A stretch of DNA of 64,000 nt from Apilactobacillus kunkeei DSM 12361 = ATCC 700308 (GTDB taxonomy: Bacteria > Bacillota > Bacilli > Lactobacillales > Lactobacillaceae), in assembly GCF_001281265.1 (NCBI RefSeq), contig NZ_JXDB01000002.1, positions 186,001 through 250,000 of the forward strand, written 5' to 3'. The notes below the pieces were generated by a model, which saw only the letters and a program-made list of their open reading frames with translations, was not told the origin of the DNA and made no database searches. This document shows, piece after piece, positions 31,476 to 46,400 of this stretch (positions are counted from its first letter, which is position 1; the number at the start of each line of letters is the position of its first letter). The translations under genes and the position numbers were made by a program.

Positions 31476-34400
31476 TTGCAATACAATAAGAATGAAATTC
31501 AAAAGACCAATGATAAAAAGATTCTACGTAAAGTAAAGAAACAATGGGTTGTAGTCTCATTGGCTTCTTTTGCTTTCTTAGGTGGAACTTCTTTGGCATT
31601 AATGTCACACGGAGTCTCCGCGTACGCTGATGATAATGGTAAGAACACATCGGTTGTTCAAACCAATAAAAATCAGCAATCATCGACCAATAAGTCTGAT
31701 GATAATAACCAAAATGCATCAAGCAATGATCAACAAAATCAAATCAACCCAAATGATGCTAACAATGATAATGGTCAAAGTACTACTAACAATAGCACTC
31801 AAAACCAAAGCCAAAACGATATCAGTAACAACAGTAACGATGATCAACAACTATCAAATCGTTTAGGTTCTAGTGACCAATCCAACAATCAAAATCAAAC
31901 TACCGACATTGTTAACAACCAATCTGCAGATGCTGCTGCTAATTACCAAAAGCACCTACAAGGTAACACTCAAGATGCTAACGATAACAATGCCCAGTAT
32001 ACTCAAGCAATTAACCAAGGGGTTAATGACGCCTACAGTAACCGTAATGCCAATAACGATGACATAACTGATAACAACAGCAAGGAATTATACAGTGCTG
32101 CTTACCAAGGGGTTAATGCCAACCAATCAAAGAGTATTTCTGATAACATGGCTAGTTCATCAATTGATGATATCAAGAAGGCAGCTGCCAACACATCATC
32201 AATGCTATACATCGCTTACAAGTATGGTGTTGATTTCAAGAGGATTGCGGATGCTGCATTTAACGATGCTACTACATCAGGATCAGATGATTACACTCAA
32301 GGAAGCAATCGTCCTAGTTCTGATTCTGGGTTACAAGCTATGTACGATAACGCATACATGGGTGTTAGAAACGCTTTAAATCAACAATTCGATTCAAATA
32401 ACAAGTTCAATACTTCTGGATACGATGCCAATCCAGAAGATAAGAATGTACCACACAACAACACTAATACCAGTTCTTTTCAATATAAAGCAACCTTCAA
32501 CAAGATGGTTAACGACTTTAACAACGGAATTGTTTACGCCAATAACAATGCCCAATTTAATAGTGCCATGGTTGCTTCAGGAACTGCCAACATTCAAAAG
32601 ATTGTATTGACTAACAACATTAACTCAAGTGGAACTGTTACCAATCTTGGTAATTTGACTATTGATGGTCAAAACAAGTTCTCACTAAGTGGCACTTACA
32701 CTTTCAATAAGTCTGATAGTGGTTCTGTTGTTAAAATCCAAAACGTTACCAGTTTAGGAAGCCCATATGTTGTAAACGGTAATGGATTCGTTGAATACGA
32801 TAACGTTAGATACAACAGCACTTTTGATAACCTATTCAATCCAAGTAACGGAAATGGTAACTATGTATTAGGTGCCAATGTATACACTTCAGACGCAACT
32901 AACAACAACGGTATGATTACCTACAACGAAACCTACAAGAACTTAAACACTCAAGGTGGTAAGTTCGTTGTTGGTGCCAATGGTCAATACGCATTCAATT
33001 CATTGATTGCCAACTATATTGTGTTCCAAGAAGGTTCAACCGTTAACTTAAACCCAGTGGAAATTGATAATCACGTTTACCAAAAGAGCTGGGGTAAAAC
33101 AGTTCAAACTGATAATTTAGATTCAACCATTATGCCTAGCTACGGTATTATAGCCAATAACAATGTTAATGTGCATACCGGTGCCACTGTTAACATAACA
33201 TTGAGTAACAACACTAACGGTATCCGTGTTGGCAACATTAATGATCCTTCTGATACCGGATCAGGAGATAGCGGAAACGTAGTTATCAAGGGGGCTATTA
33301 ACCTAGTTGTTCCAGATGGTGTTACACCAACTGCATTGGATCCTAAGTTAGTTAATAGTTCAAAGAACACATCATCCGTTGCCGGTGGATGGAATAATAA
33401 GCGTACCGATGCCGTTGTTTGGTTAGGTCACGGCATGCAAATCCTAAGTGGCGGTACTTTCAAGGTTGATGCCAAGATTCCTACTACTGCTAATGGGGGA
33501 TTGTACAACGCCTTTATCTACGGACCATACTCAACAATGAAGAATGGTGGTCGTAGAAATCAATCAACTAGTAAGATTATCGTCCAACAAAATGGGACAT
33601 TGGACATTAATATGAACACTGGATCAAAGGATCACCCACTTCGTGTTGCCTTTCTGCCAATCGTTGCATTCAATCCAAGGAAGTTTAATTTAACATTGAA
33701 CGTTACACCAGGAACCCCATTGACCGGTGCGGCTGGTCCAAAGCTAAGTTTATCTTCCATTGATGTCTTTGGCGCCATTTTGGATAATGGAAATATTGAT
33801 AGTATTAGAACTAGCAGTGGTTACCAACTAAACCCATACATTTATCACTACCGTCGTAATGGTACTGCGTTGGGTGAAAATGATGATAACTTTAACAGTA
33901 GTGAAATTTTCCAAGATATTAACGGGGTAACTAACGGATACAAGCCAGCAGGATCTGAAAGTAGTAAGAAACGATTTAGTTTCAGTTATCCATACACATG
34001 GTCAACAGTTCCATCAACTGGCGTTACAGATAATGGGGTCAACTTTGATACCGCTTTTGATTACCTACAATACTTCGTTCAATTGTATGAAGACATTCTT
34101 GCAAATAAGCAAGATTACAATGATCAAGTTCAAAACGGTAACATTGTAACCAATGATACTAGCCGTTCAGGTGCATACAATCCTGATAAAGCTAAAAATG
34201 GTGACAATCCAACTCAAGCTGAAATTAATACAGCAATTTCTAATGTCTGGAAGAACGATGTTAACAGGGTAAATAATCAAACAGGTATCTTGAATGATAC
34301 TACCTGGGCAAGTAGCCTTAATAGTCAAAGAGCTTACTTGAACGGTCAAACATTCCAAGATGTTGCTGGAATGAGTAAGAAGGACTTCATTAATAAACTT

Positions 34401-37400
34401 AAGAACATCAATGACCCTCAACTACCTGACATTATCATTAATATTGCCAACGCACTAGGTAAGACTGTTGCAAGCATGTCTAATAATCCAAAGGTTATTA
34501 GCAGGTTCAATGAAGCTTTCAATGGTAATAATCCAAAGGTTATTTCAGGTCAAAACGCCAGAAACGATACTTCCATTGACTTCTCTGGTTCTCCTTCAAT
34601 TGAATTCGACCACAATATCGAAGTTTACCAAGATAATAATGGTCACTATCATGCCAAGTTTGACGCCACATTAAACAACCCTGGGGATGATGCTAAAGAA
34701 CATCAAGTCGAGGTTCACTACGTTACTGGTTCATTTGATGCGAAGTCAAACAATGGTGACGTCTACCGCAATATGTACAAGGCTAATAACAATAGTGAAG
34801 CGTTAGCCCAAACCATCACGCTTGATTCAAGTAATTCTACTACGCAAAGTGATGGTAGCATCAAGTTTAATGGTGATATTGATTTAGGAACTAAACCAGT
34901 CGACACTGTTGGTATTCGTTTGAATACCTTCATGGGAACTAATTTAGCTAACTGGCAAGGATCTGCATATCAACCAATTGCCAGTGTAACTAGTTCAATT
35001 CGTCCAGGTAACAACAGTTATCAAACTAACGTTGAAGGTTTTAACAGTGTATGGACTCGTCTAGATGATGGACAAGAACTTAAGTTAAAGGGTAACTATG
35101 GTCCTGACAATGACATGCACTCAATCGCTGCTATGCCTACAGCACAAGGATTCTTGAACAACATTAGTGGTATTTTGAGTCACTTAAACGATAGTGACCA
35201 AAGTCAGTCTCAATACTATACAAACAAGACTTCAAGTAATCCATTAGCAAGTCCTGAATATCGTGAATATTTAATTAATAACCAAAACATCACACCATTT
35301 GATGATTCATCATACAGTGGTGCTGATAGTAATAATAAAGATACAAGCTACGCCACAGTCAGAGTTATCGCTTCTAATGGTGCCAAGACTAGGCTAGTTG
35401 GTATTACCAAGTTACCAACTTCAACAATCCTAGGAAATGGTACTTTAGATACTTCTAATTACGATGCTAAGACTGCCTTTACCAAGCTATCCAGTGATGT
35501 ATCTAACAATAACAAGGGTTACGCACTTGATTTATCTAAGACTCCAATGAAGCAATACGATAAGTCAACTTACGACATCTACGTTCCAGATGTTCAATTC
35601 ATGCAAGATGGTACATTATTACCAATCGATACCCCTTCTGGAAGCAGAATTCCATTTAAGGGGATTGCAAAGGTTGATAAGAATACTGGTAACGTGATTT
35701 CAGTAACTCCACAACTACCTGGTTTCGCTGTTGTACAAAATAATACAGGTCTAAACCCTGATAGTTATGGTATGTACACTGTGCAGCCAGCTGTTGGTAC
35801 TGCCACTATTTATCTAGATGATGCCAATGGTAATCCAACTGGATTAACCGCATCAGTTCAAGTTAAGGGTAACAGTGATGGTTCAGTTAATGCTGTTAAA
35901 CCAGTAACCATTTCATCAGGTAAGAACGACGGATTACAATATGTCATCGATAACAAGACAAAGATTGGTATTGTTACTGATGCCAACGGGAACCCAACTT
36001 ATCATGTTCAATTAACAGCAACTAGTGACAAGAAGTACGTTAACGTTGTTACTACTTCAGGAAGCCCAGTTGATCAAGGTGGTTACAGACGCCAAGATGC
36101 CGATGGTAGTTTGCACACCGTAACATACCTACCAGGTTTCGATTCATCATCAAGTACTCAAACCACTGGTTCAGGATCTAACCAAAAAGATATTGTTAGT
36201 CCTTCTGCTACACCAGTAACCGTTAAAGTACCGGTATATCAACCAAACTCAACAACTCCATTAACTGTTAACGGTCAACCTGTCTACGTTGAGGTTTCCG
36301 CTCAAGGGCAAAATGACGGGACTTCTAAGATTACCGATGTGAAGGGTAGAAAAGTGTTCAAAACTGATTCTGGTAAGTACAAGGTTATTGTTGGTGATAA
36401 TGTGAAGGCATACACTGACAACTCAGGAAACGTCATCACATATATCGAAGGACAAGTCGATAAAGACGTCATCACCAAGACTCCAGCCGTTCTAGCTGAC
36501 GGTACAAGTGTTGATGGTGGTGCTACCGTTACCAATAGTGATGGTACATTGACTATCAAGCCAGGGATGCCAGGTTTTGATGGTACTAACCCTGGTCAAA
36601 TGAAGGGTAACAGTGCTGTTGTGGCACCATCTTCTAACCCAGTTAAGGTTACTGTTCCAGTAATCAGCAGTGTTGATGGTAGTCACGTTGGTGACGTTGA
36701 TGTGGATGTTCAAGGTAGAACCGATGGTCATTCATACGTTACAAACGTGGACTCACAAAATAGTTTTACAGACAGTAATGGTAATACCTATACCGTTAAT
36801 ACGGGATCAGTATTAACTCCTCAATACAATGGTGGCAAGGTAACTCCAACAATTGTAGTTACTCCAGAAACACCAGCAGATATCGATTTAGGAGCGGTTA
36901 CTGACAAGGGTAACCCAATCGCTGCAGGTGCAACTATCCATACTGAAAACGGTGTAAAGCAATCAATCTCTAAGATGCCAGGTTTCGATGGCAGCGTTCC
37001 AGCTAATATCGATGCAAACAACCACGCTGTATTGACTCCATCAAAGAGTCCAGTTCAAACAACTATCAATGTATATGATGCTCAATCAGGTAAGAACATT
37101 GGTACCATGACGGTTCATGTCCAAGGTAACTCTGATGGTAATTCATACATTACATCTGTAGATACTCCAAGCAATGCTACATTGACTGATGGACACAACG
37201 GATACAACGTAACAACCGGAACTGCAATCAGCGTTGACCCTAATGATTCAAGCAAGTTCAGCGTATCAGTTAACTCAACTTATGTTGGTACTGAACAAGT
37301 CAACGCTGTTACCGATTCATGTAATACAATCAAGGGTGGTGCTACCATCTCAGCTAACGCTTCAGGTGGTAAACAAGCTACTGCTAATATCCCTGGATTT

Positions 37401-40400
37401 GCTACAGCAACCAATGCTCAATTTGACAACAACGGTAACGCTGTCTTAGTACCGGCTACCGCACCAGTTCAAACTAACGTTGATATTGTCGATCCTGCAA
37501 CCGGCCAAAAGGTTGGTACATCGACAGTAATGGTACAAGGTAACGAAGACGGTAATTCATACATTACCAGTGTCGTTAGTGGTGGCTTCGTTGGAACTAA
37601 AGACTCTGATGGTAAGCACTACAGCTACACCGTTACTCCCGGTACTGCACTTGAATTAAATAAGGATAGTCAAGGTAACTACACACCAATTGTTAATGTA
37701 ACCAAACAAGCATTTAATTATCAAACAGGTGATAAGGTTCCTATCCAACGTGAAGATGGAACAACACTTCCATTCCCAGGAACAATCAGTTATGACAATA
37801 ATGGTCACATGATTGTAACTCCTGATTTACCTGGATACAGTCCTGCCCAAAATGATCAGGATGACTCATTCAATGTTACAACTAACCAAACACCCCAAAC
37901 TGTCAATATTCATATTTACAATGCTTTGACTGGTAAGGATACTAACAAGGCTGTTAATGTTTTAATCACTGGTCACAGTAATGCAAGCAAGTTAGATACA
38001 AAACCTGTTTACATTGATATTACAGCTCTATCAGACCAACAAGCGGGAGGGGTCACTGCAGATAACAGAGATACAAGTAAACCAGTTGCTCATATTACCG
38101 ATAATGATGGTAACAAGTACACAATCAGTAATGTTCTAACAGTTAATAAGAATGTCTTAGTTCACGTTGCCGCAAATAGTTCTGATTCAAACTACTACTA
38201 TCTATCATTGCTACCAGATGGAACTCCAGTTGACCAACAAACAGTTGATGTTGTTACTGCAAACGGTTCAAGCGTAGGTAAGGGTACTTACAACGCCAAT
38301 ACTGGAAACGGTGCACCATTTGTAACTCCAGATAATCCTGGTTTTACATCATCAAATGCTAAGAAGTACAACGGTCAAGATAAGTACATCGTTTCACCAA
38401 CTACAGCTCAAACTAACATCTCTGTTACTGATGGTAACGGAAATATCATTGCGCAAAACGTCAATATAACAGTAAGTGGTGATAATAACGGTAATACTAC
38501 AATTACCAAGGTACCAAACAACGGTACTATTACCGGCTCTGACGGTAACACTTACCAAATCAGTACTGGTCAAACCATTCAACCAAACAAACCAAACACT
38601 GTTGGTAATGGTTACAACACCACCGGTCAACTAGTGGGAATGGCTAATGTTCCGGTAACTTCTGATGGTCAAAAGACTAACTCAACTATCAGTAATCTTC
38701 CAGTGACAACTGATGCTGATGGTAATCAAGTGGTTACAAAGAACACGGCTAGTGCAGATGGTTCATACATTATCCCTGCAGGTACTGTTGTAACTAAGGA
38801 TGCTAACAACAAACCAAGTGTTGATGGTTTTGCATACAACCCAACTGATCAAACCGTTACAATCAGCAATGTTCACTTCATGCACAGAAAGGAAGACACT
38901 GGCCTAACTTCAGATATCAAGGGTGTACTTGGACCAGATGGTACTATTACTGTTCAAAAAGATACTACATTAGTCGGAAATGACAACAATGCTTACACCG
39001 CTAAAGCTAAGACAGTAATCAAAAAGGTTGTTAATGACCAAGGTAAGATTGAATACCATGTTGAAACTGTTACTCACAAGATTAAGCAAGATGTTCCAGC
39101 AACTGCCGGAGCAAACGGTCCAGTTGTTCAAGGTGGTGCAACCGTTAACTACGATCCAAATACAGGTGTAAAGACAGTTACTTCAAACGTTCCTGGATTT
39201 GGTTTGGATAACGGTCAAAAGACAGAAACAGTTCCAGCAAACACTGACACTACTCAATTCAAACTAACACCAATCAAGGAAACAATTGATGGTGTTCACA
39301 ACGACCAAAACGGTACAGATACCGGTTCAACTACAGACCAACTACCAATACAAGGTCATGATGATGGTACTGTCACTGTTGTATCCAACACCACTTCAAG
39401 GGATGGAAAATACGTCGTTCCAGCAGGTGCTAAGGTCACCAAGAATGCTGACGGGACTTACCATGCTGAATCATTGTCAAGAAACCCAGACGGCACTGTT
39501 ACTATCAACAATGCCTCATACGATGGAACTAACGGTACAAGTGTTGTTAAACCAGTTGTGGCTCATCTAAACGATGATGGTTCATTAACTGTTAACAGCG
39601 ATACTGCCGTTGAAGATGGTAATGGTAATGTTTACGTTGCCAAGAAGGGTAGCAGCATTACTCCAGTAGTTAACCCAGACGGATCAACTACTTACCACAT
39701 TGCCAGTCAAGTTCAACAACAAGACCAAGTCGTTCTAGCCAAGGCTGGTAAGAACGGTCAAACTGTTCAAGGTGGCGCAACCATCCACACTAATGCTGAT
39801 GGTACTAAGACAATTACATCAAATGTACCTGGATTTGTTGGTACCCAAAATGTTCCAATGGATACAGATACCGGTCTTCCAGTTCTAACTCCAGGTGTTA
39901 CTACATTACCAACTACTCATGCTGATGATGACAAGAGTAATTATACTGGAAAGATTATTTCCAACATGAGTGTTCAAGGACACGATGATGGTTCAATTAC
40001 CGTTGTTAAGAACACCAAGACTGATGATGGTGCTAATGTTGCTATGGCCAATTCACCAGTTACAATCAACAAAGATGGTAGTTACCATGTTCAAACTCTT
40101 CCAATGAATCAAAATGGTAACGTAACGATTAGTCAATCTACAATTACCGATCAAAATGGTAACAAGATTAACAGTCAAGATGTTACTGCTAAGTTAAACG
40201 ATGATGGTTCATTAACATTGAATCAACCATCAAATAGTGGAATTCACACCATTACTCAAGATGGTTACGCATACCAAGCAAATAATGGTACGCCAGTAGT
40301 TAAGACCGGTAATGGTTATCAAGTCAAGAGTGAAGACGATACCGCAAGAATTACCAACGCTACATTGAAAGATGAACATGGTAATACAATTGACGGAACT

Positions 40401-43400
40401 GGATTAATCAACGTTGATAAATCAACCGGTAAGATTTTACCAAGTTCTGATTTATCAAATGTTGCTAATCTAGGTGGTAACAATGAAGGGTACCACATTA
40501 AGTCTCCTGATACTCAAACCGTTGAATGGAGTGACGGTAAGGGGGGCGTTAACGCTAATGCTACCGTTCAAGTCGTTGAAAACTATCCATATGATTTCGT
40601 TCATGATGTTAAGTTGAAAAACTCATACACAGGCGCAATCATTAACTATCATACTGATGGTCAAGGTAAGGATAACTTCATATTGAAGGTCACTCATTCT
40701 GATGGATTGCCAGTTAACTCTGGTACTAAGGATGCTGCCAAGGCGGTTATGCAATTACCTGATGGTTATTTATACGATTCCAACAAGAGCATTACTGTTA
40801 ACAAGAATTCTGACGGTAGTTTTGAATATGTAATTCCAGTTGTTCCAACACAAGCTCAACTACCAACAGCCGTTATTGATGGTAAGGATAATCAAGAAAA
40901 AGCAATTACCAAGTTGCCTGTAAACACTGCTAGTGATGGCTCAATCACCACTTCAGAAGATCACGTTGCTAAGGGAATGAACGATGATCCTAACTACTAC
41001 TTCGTTCCAAAGGGTTCAAGCGTTCGTCATGAAGCAGACGGCACATACCATGCTGACGGATACACCATCCCCGCAAATCCAGATGGTACATTTAACATTA
41101 CCAATGGACAATACGATAAGGATGAAAATACTTCATACCCAGGTAAGATTACCGTAAACGTCGATCCAAATACTGGGAAGATTACCATCGCCAAGGCCTC
41201 AGTAACAAAGGCTCCAGATGGCAAAATCTACCAAGTTGATGCCGGCGCAGCAGTAACTCCTAAGTATGAAAACGACGACGTTCAATACCACGTACCCGCA
41301 CATGCCGTTGACGCTTCTCAAAACATTCCTGCTAAGACCGGTACTAACGGTCAACGCTTCGATAATGCTGCCACAGTCATTATCAATCCAGATAATGGTA
41401 CTAAGACAATTCAATCTAATATCCCAGGATTTGCTGGCCAAACTAATGTCCCAGTGGATCAAGATACTGGAAACGTTGTCCTAATACCAACTAACGATGT
41501 AGCTAAGGGTGTTCACTTTAACGCTGACGGACAAGACACTGGTTCAACCGGTGACGTTCCTGTTAAGGGTAACCAAAACGGTGATATTGTCGTTACTAAG
41601 AACACTAAGTCAAGCGATGGCAAGTACATGGTTCCAGCTGGTTCTACTGTAACCAAGGGAACTGATGGTAATTACCACGCTGAATCATTCCCAATAACCC
41701 CCGATGGAACTATTAACATTCCAAATGGTAACTATGATGCTTCCGACAACACATCACAACAAGGTAATCTAATTGCTAAGGTTGACGACAATGGAAACAT
41801 GACCGTCGCTAAGGCAACTGTTGCTAAGGATGATAAGGGTAATGTTTACATCGCCCACACCAATGCACCAATTACAAAGGAAGTTGGCCCAGACGGCACC
41901 ATTTCATACAACGTTAACGCTGAAAAGGTTACTCAAGATCAACCAGTTCCTGCAAAGGCTGGTCAAAACGGAACAATGGCCGATGGTGCCGCTAAGATTC
42001 ATGTAAATGATGACGGTAGCAAGACTGTGATTTCAAACGTTCCTGGTTTTAAGGGTTACGATATTCCAGAAGGTCAACCAGTACCAAAAACAGTGGTATT
42101 AACACCAAGTTCAAGTACTATTAATGAAGTTCACATGGATGATATTAATGGTAACGACACTGGTTCAACCACCGACAATGTTTTCGTAATTGGACAAGAT
42201 GATGGTTCAATCAAGACTACCAAGTCAATCACAACTCCGGACGGTAAGATTATCCTTGCTAACACAACTCTTACTAAGGATAAAGATGGTAATTGGCACG
42301 CTCAATCATACCCATACGATGCCGGAAACAGACAGGTAACATTGTCACAACTTCCAATCAAGGATGACAAAGGAAATGTTATCGATCACCAAGACGTAGT
42401 CGCAAACGTCGACCTAGCAAGTGGAACACTTTCAGTTGCTAATCCACAAGGAGTTCACGCAACCACAAGTACCGACGCATACCAAGCTGATGCTGGAACT
42501 CCAATCGTTTCAGACAACAACCACTTGTATGTAAACACCAAAAACGATACAGCCGTTATTCACAACGCCACATTGATTGACGTTCTAAATAATGCCAATG
42601 TCGGAAATGGTGAAGTTAGAGTTGATAAGACTACTGGTAACGTCTTAACCGCAAACCTACCAACCACTGGTGGTAACCAAAACGCAGGATTCCATGTTTA
42701 TGACCCAACCGGTCAAATCGTTCACTGGAGCGATGCAAGTGGTAACGTTGATGACAACGCAATTGTTAGAGTTACCGACAATGCTCCATACCACGAAAAC
42801 AACCATGTTAAGTTCCTAAACGTATACAACAACCAAGTATTTACCGATAACACTAACAACCCATCAATTAAGGTTAACGATGATGACTTACTACCAATCT
42901 TTGCTGGTAGTTCAAACGCTGCTGAAGCCGTAACTGGTATCCCAAGTGGATACAGCTACGCTAAGGGTAAGCAAATCATCGTTCAACAAACTAATAATGA
43001 TGATGACAGTGATAAAGACAAGCGTACCTACATTGTTCCAGTCGTCCCAGCACAAGGTGAAATCACCAATGCTAGTGTCTTGAATCAAAAGGGTGACGTT
43101 AAGGTCGACCACAGTCAAACATTACCAGTTCAAACCAACGATGATGGTTCAATCAACACTACCAAGGATGTTATTTCCAAGGGTACGGATGGCAACTACT
43201 ACGTCATCACTAAGAATACCTCAGTTGTCCCAAACAGTTCTGGCGATGGCAGTTACACCGCTCAAGGTAGCAAGTTAGTTGCTAACCCAGATGGTACTGT
43301 TGATATCGATAAGGCTCATCTAGACGACAAGACTGATCCTTCCAAGTCAGTAATTGGAAAGGTTTCAGTAAACATCGATCCATCAAACGGCACAATGACT

Positions 43401-46400
43401 GTCAACAAGACAACTGTCGTAACTGATCCAAACGACCCAACTAAGGCATACCAAGTAAATCCTGGGGACCCAATCACTATCACTAAGGATGACAATGGTG
43501 AACCTGAATATCACATTCCAGCTACGATTATTGAACAAGATAAGAAGGTTCCTGCCCAAACCGGTCAAAACGGTACAGTTCAAGACAATGCTGCTACAAT
43601 TCATGTAAATAATGATGGTAGTAAGACAATCATTTCAAACGTTCCTGGATTTACCGGTGACACCATTCCAAATGGTGAACCACTACCAACTAACCCAGTA
43701 TTGAAACCAACTACTGGTACCATCGATAATGTTCATATCCTAGACAACGATGATAAGGATACTGGATCAACCATTGATAAACTTCCAATCCAAGGTCAAA
43801 GCGATGGCACAATTAAGGTAACTCAACCTGTAACCACTCCAAACGGGAGAATCATTCTACCTGGTAGTGAAGTCACCAAGGATAGCAATGGCAACTGGAC
43901 AGTTCCATCATATCCATATGATGCAGGTACTCGTCAGGTAACATTGCCAAACGTTGCTGTAAAGGATGAACAAGGTAACGTTATTGGCGTTCGTGATGTC
44001 CACGCTAACATCGACTTGAACAAGGGTACAATGACCCTTGCTGATGAAAACGGTGTTCACATTGTTAAGGGTAAGCAAGCATATCAAGCAAATGCTGGTA
44101 TAGAAATTAACAATGACAATGGGGCATTCTCATTGACCGCCAAGGATGACACCGCTGTAATCAATAATGCTACATTCATTGATAACAACGATGGTGCATC
44201 TAAGGGTAACGGTCAGGTTATCATCGATAAGACCACAGGTCATGTTCTAGACGCTAACTTACCTAGTGGTGGATATAATGAAAAAGGATTCCACGTTTAC
44301 AACCCAGATTCACAAGTGGTTGATTGGATGGATAACAATGAAAACGTTGATCCAAATGCTAAGGTTGTAATTGCTGATAACTCACCTTACTCATCAAGAA
44401 GTAACGTTCAATTCATCGATATCTACACCAACAAGCCAGTTTCAGCTGACACTACTAAGTACTTCATCTACGCAAACGATAAGGATAATACTCCTATTTA
44501 TGCAGGTGGTACTGACGCCTACAAGGCTGTTTCAGCAATTCCAGATGGCTACAAGTACGCAACTGGTAGACAAATTCAAATGATTACTGATCCAACTGAT
44601 AAAACTAAGACTTTATACCAAGTACCAATTTACCCATCTAATGGTCAAATTGATAACGCTTCGGTATATGACCAAATTGGTAATGTTCAAGTTGATCACG
44701 GTCAAACACTACCAGTAAACACCGATGACAATGGAAACATCACCACAAACGATAATGTCATTGCTAAGGGTAAGGATGGTAACTACTACATCATTCCTAG
44801 TGGTTCCAACGTCAACATGAACCCATCTGACAACTCATATCAAGTTGTTGGTGATAAGTTGAAGTCACCAAGCGATGGAATCGTTAATATTCCAAACGCT
44901 CACTTTGATGACAAAGAAGATAAGACAAGGTCATTGGTTGGACCAGTAACCGCTAAGGTTGATCCTGAAAAGGGCACAATGACAGTTGATAAGACAACCG
45001 TTGTCAACGACCCAACCAACCCAAGCAGAGCTTACCAAGTTAATGCCGGGAACCCAATTACCATCAAACCTGATGGAAAGGGTGGCGTTGAATACCACAT
45101 GGATGCCACTCCAATTGACCAAGATAAGTCAATCGATGCTCAATTAGGTGACAATGGTAAGACTCAATCAAACGGTGCCAAGGTTCATTACAATAGTGAT
45201 GGTACTAAGGATATCGTTTCAAATATCCCTGGATACACTGGTCAAACTGGACTACCAAATAATTCTGATACCAGTCATGCTAAGTTAACTCCAGTTAATG
45301 ATGTTGCTCACGACGTATCATTTGATACTGACAAGAAGGCCACTGGATCAACTGGTGATGTTCCAGTTAAGGGTGATAACGATGGTAATATTGTTGTAAC
45401 TCAAAACACTAAGTCAACCGATGGTAAGTACATGATTCCAAAGGGAAGCAACATTACGAAGGGTGACGATGGTAAGTACCATGGTGAGTCACTACCAGTT
45501 AACGAAGATGGTACCGTGACTATCAATAACGCTAACGTTAACGATAGTAAGGGTGATACTAAGGCTCACAAGGACTTAGTAGCCAAAGTTGACGATCAAG
45601 GTAACATCACAACAGCCAAGGATGAAATTGCTAAGGGTGATGATGGCAATGATTACATCATCCCTGCCGGTTCGCCTGTAACCAAGAATCCAGCAACTGG
45701 ACAATATCAAGTAGCCGGAAATCAGCTACCAATTAAGGATGGCAAGGTTACAATCGACAATGCCCACTATGATGACAAACTAGAACCAGGTAAGGGTGTC
45801 ATTAACAGTATCGTGGCAAACGTTGATGAAAACACTGGTAAGCTAACCGCAAGTCAAGACACAGTTGTACCTGATCCAAGCGATTCAAGTCGTGTCTACA
45901 AAGCAACTGCCGGTGACCCAATTACCATCAAGTCAGATGGTAAGGGTGGTGTTGAATACCACGTTGATGCAACTCCAATCGTTCAAGACGAAAAGGTTCC
46001 AGCACAACCTGGTAAGAATGGTAAGGCGCAACCAGATGGCGCAACCATCCACTACAACAGTGATGGTACTAAGAATGTTATCTCAAACATCCCTGGCTAC
46101 GCTGGTCAAACTAACGTACCATTTAGTCAAGACACTACTAAACCAGTATTGACTCCAACTCAAGGTACTGCTTCTGATGTCCACTTCGATAACGGTGGTA
46201 AGGATACCGGTTCTAAGTCTTACCTACCTGTTAAGGGTGATGACAATGGAAACATCATCGTAACTAAGACTACTAAGTCAACCGATGGGAAGTACGTAAT
46301 TCCTGCTGGAACTACTATTACAAAGAACGATGACGGAACTTATCATGGTGATTCACTACCAATCGATGCAAACGGTGATGTTGATATCGCCAACGCTAAC

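Noticed and set aside
42657-42671. LPTTG sequence in gene 3, a possible sortase signal
   Set aside because: It is internal, about 1,900 residues from the end, with no following hydrophobic helix and charged tail.
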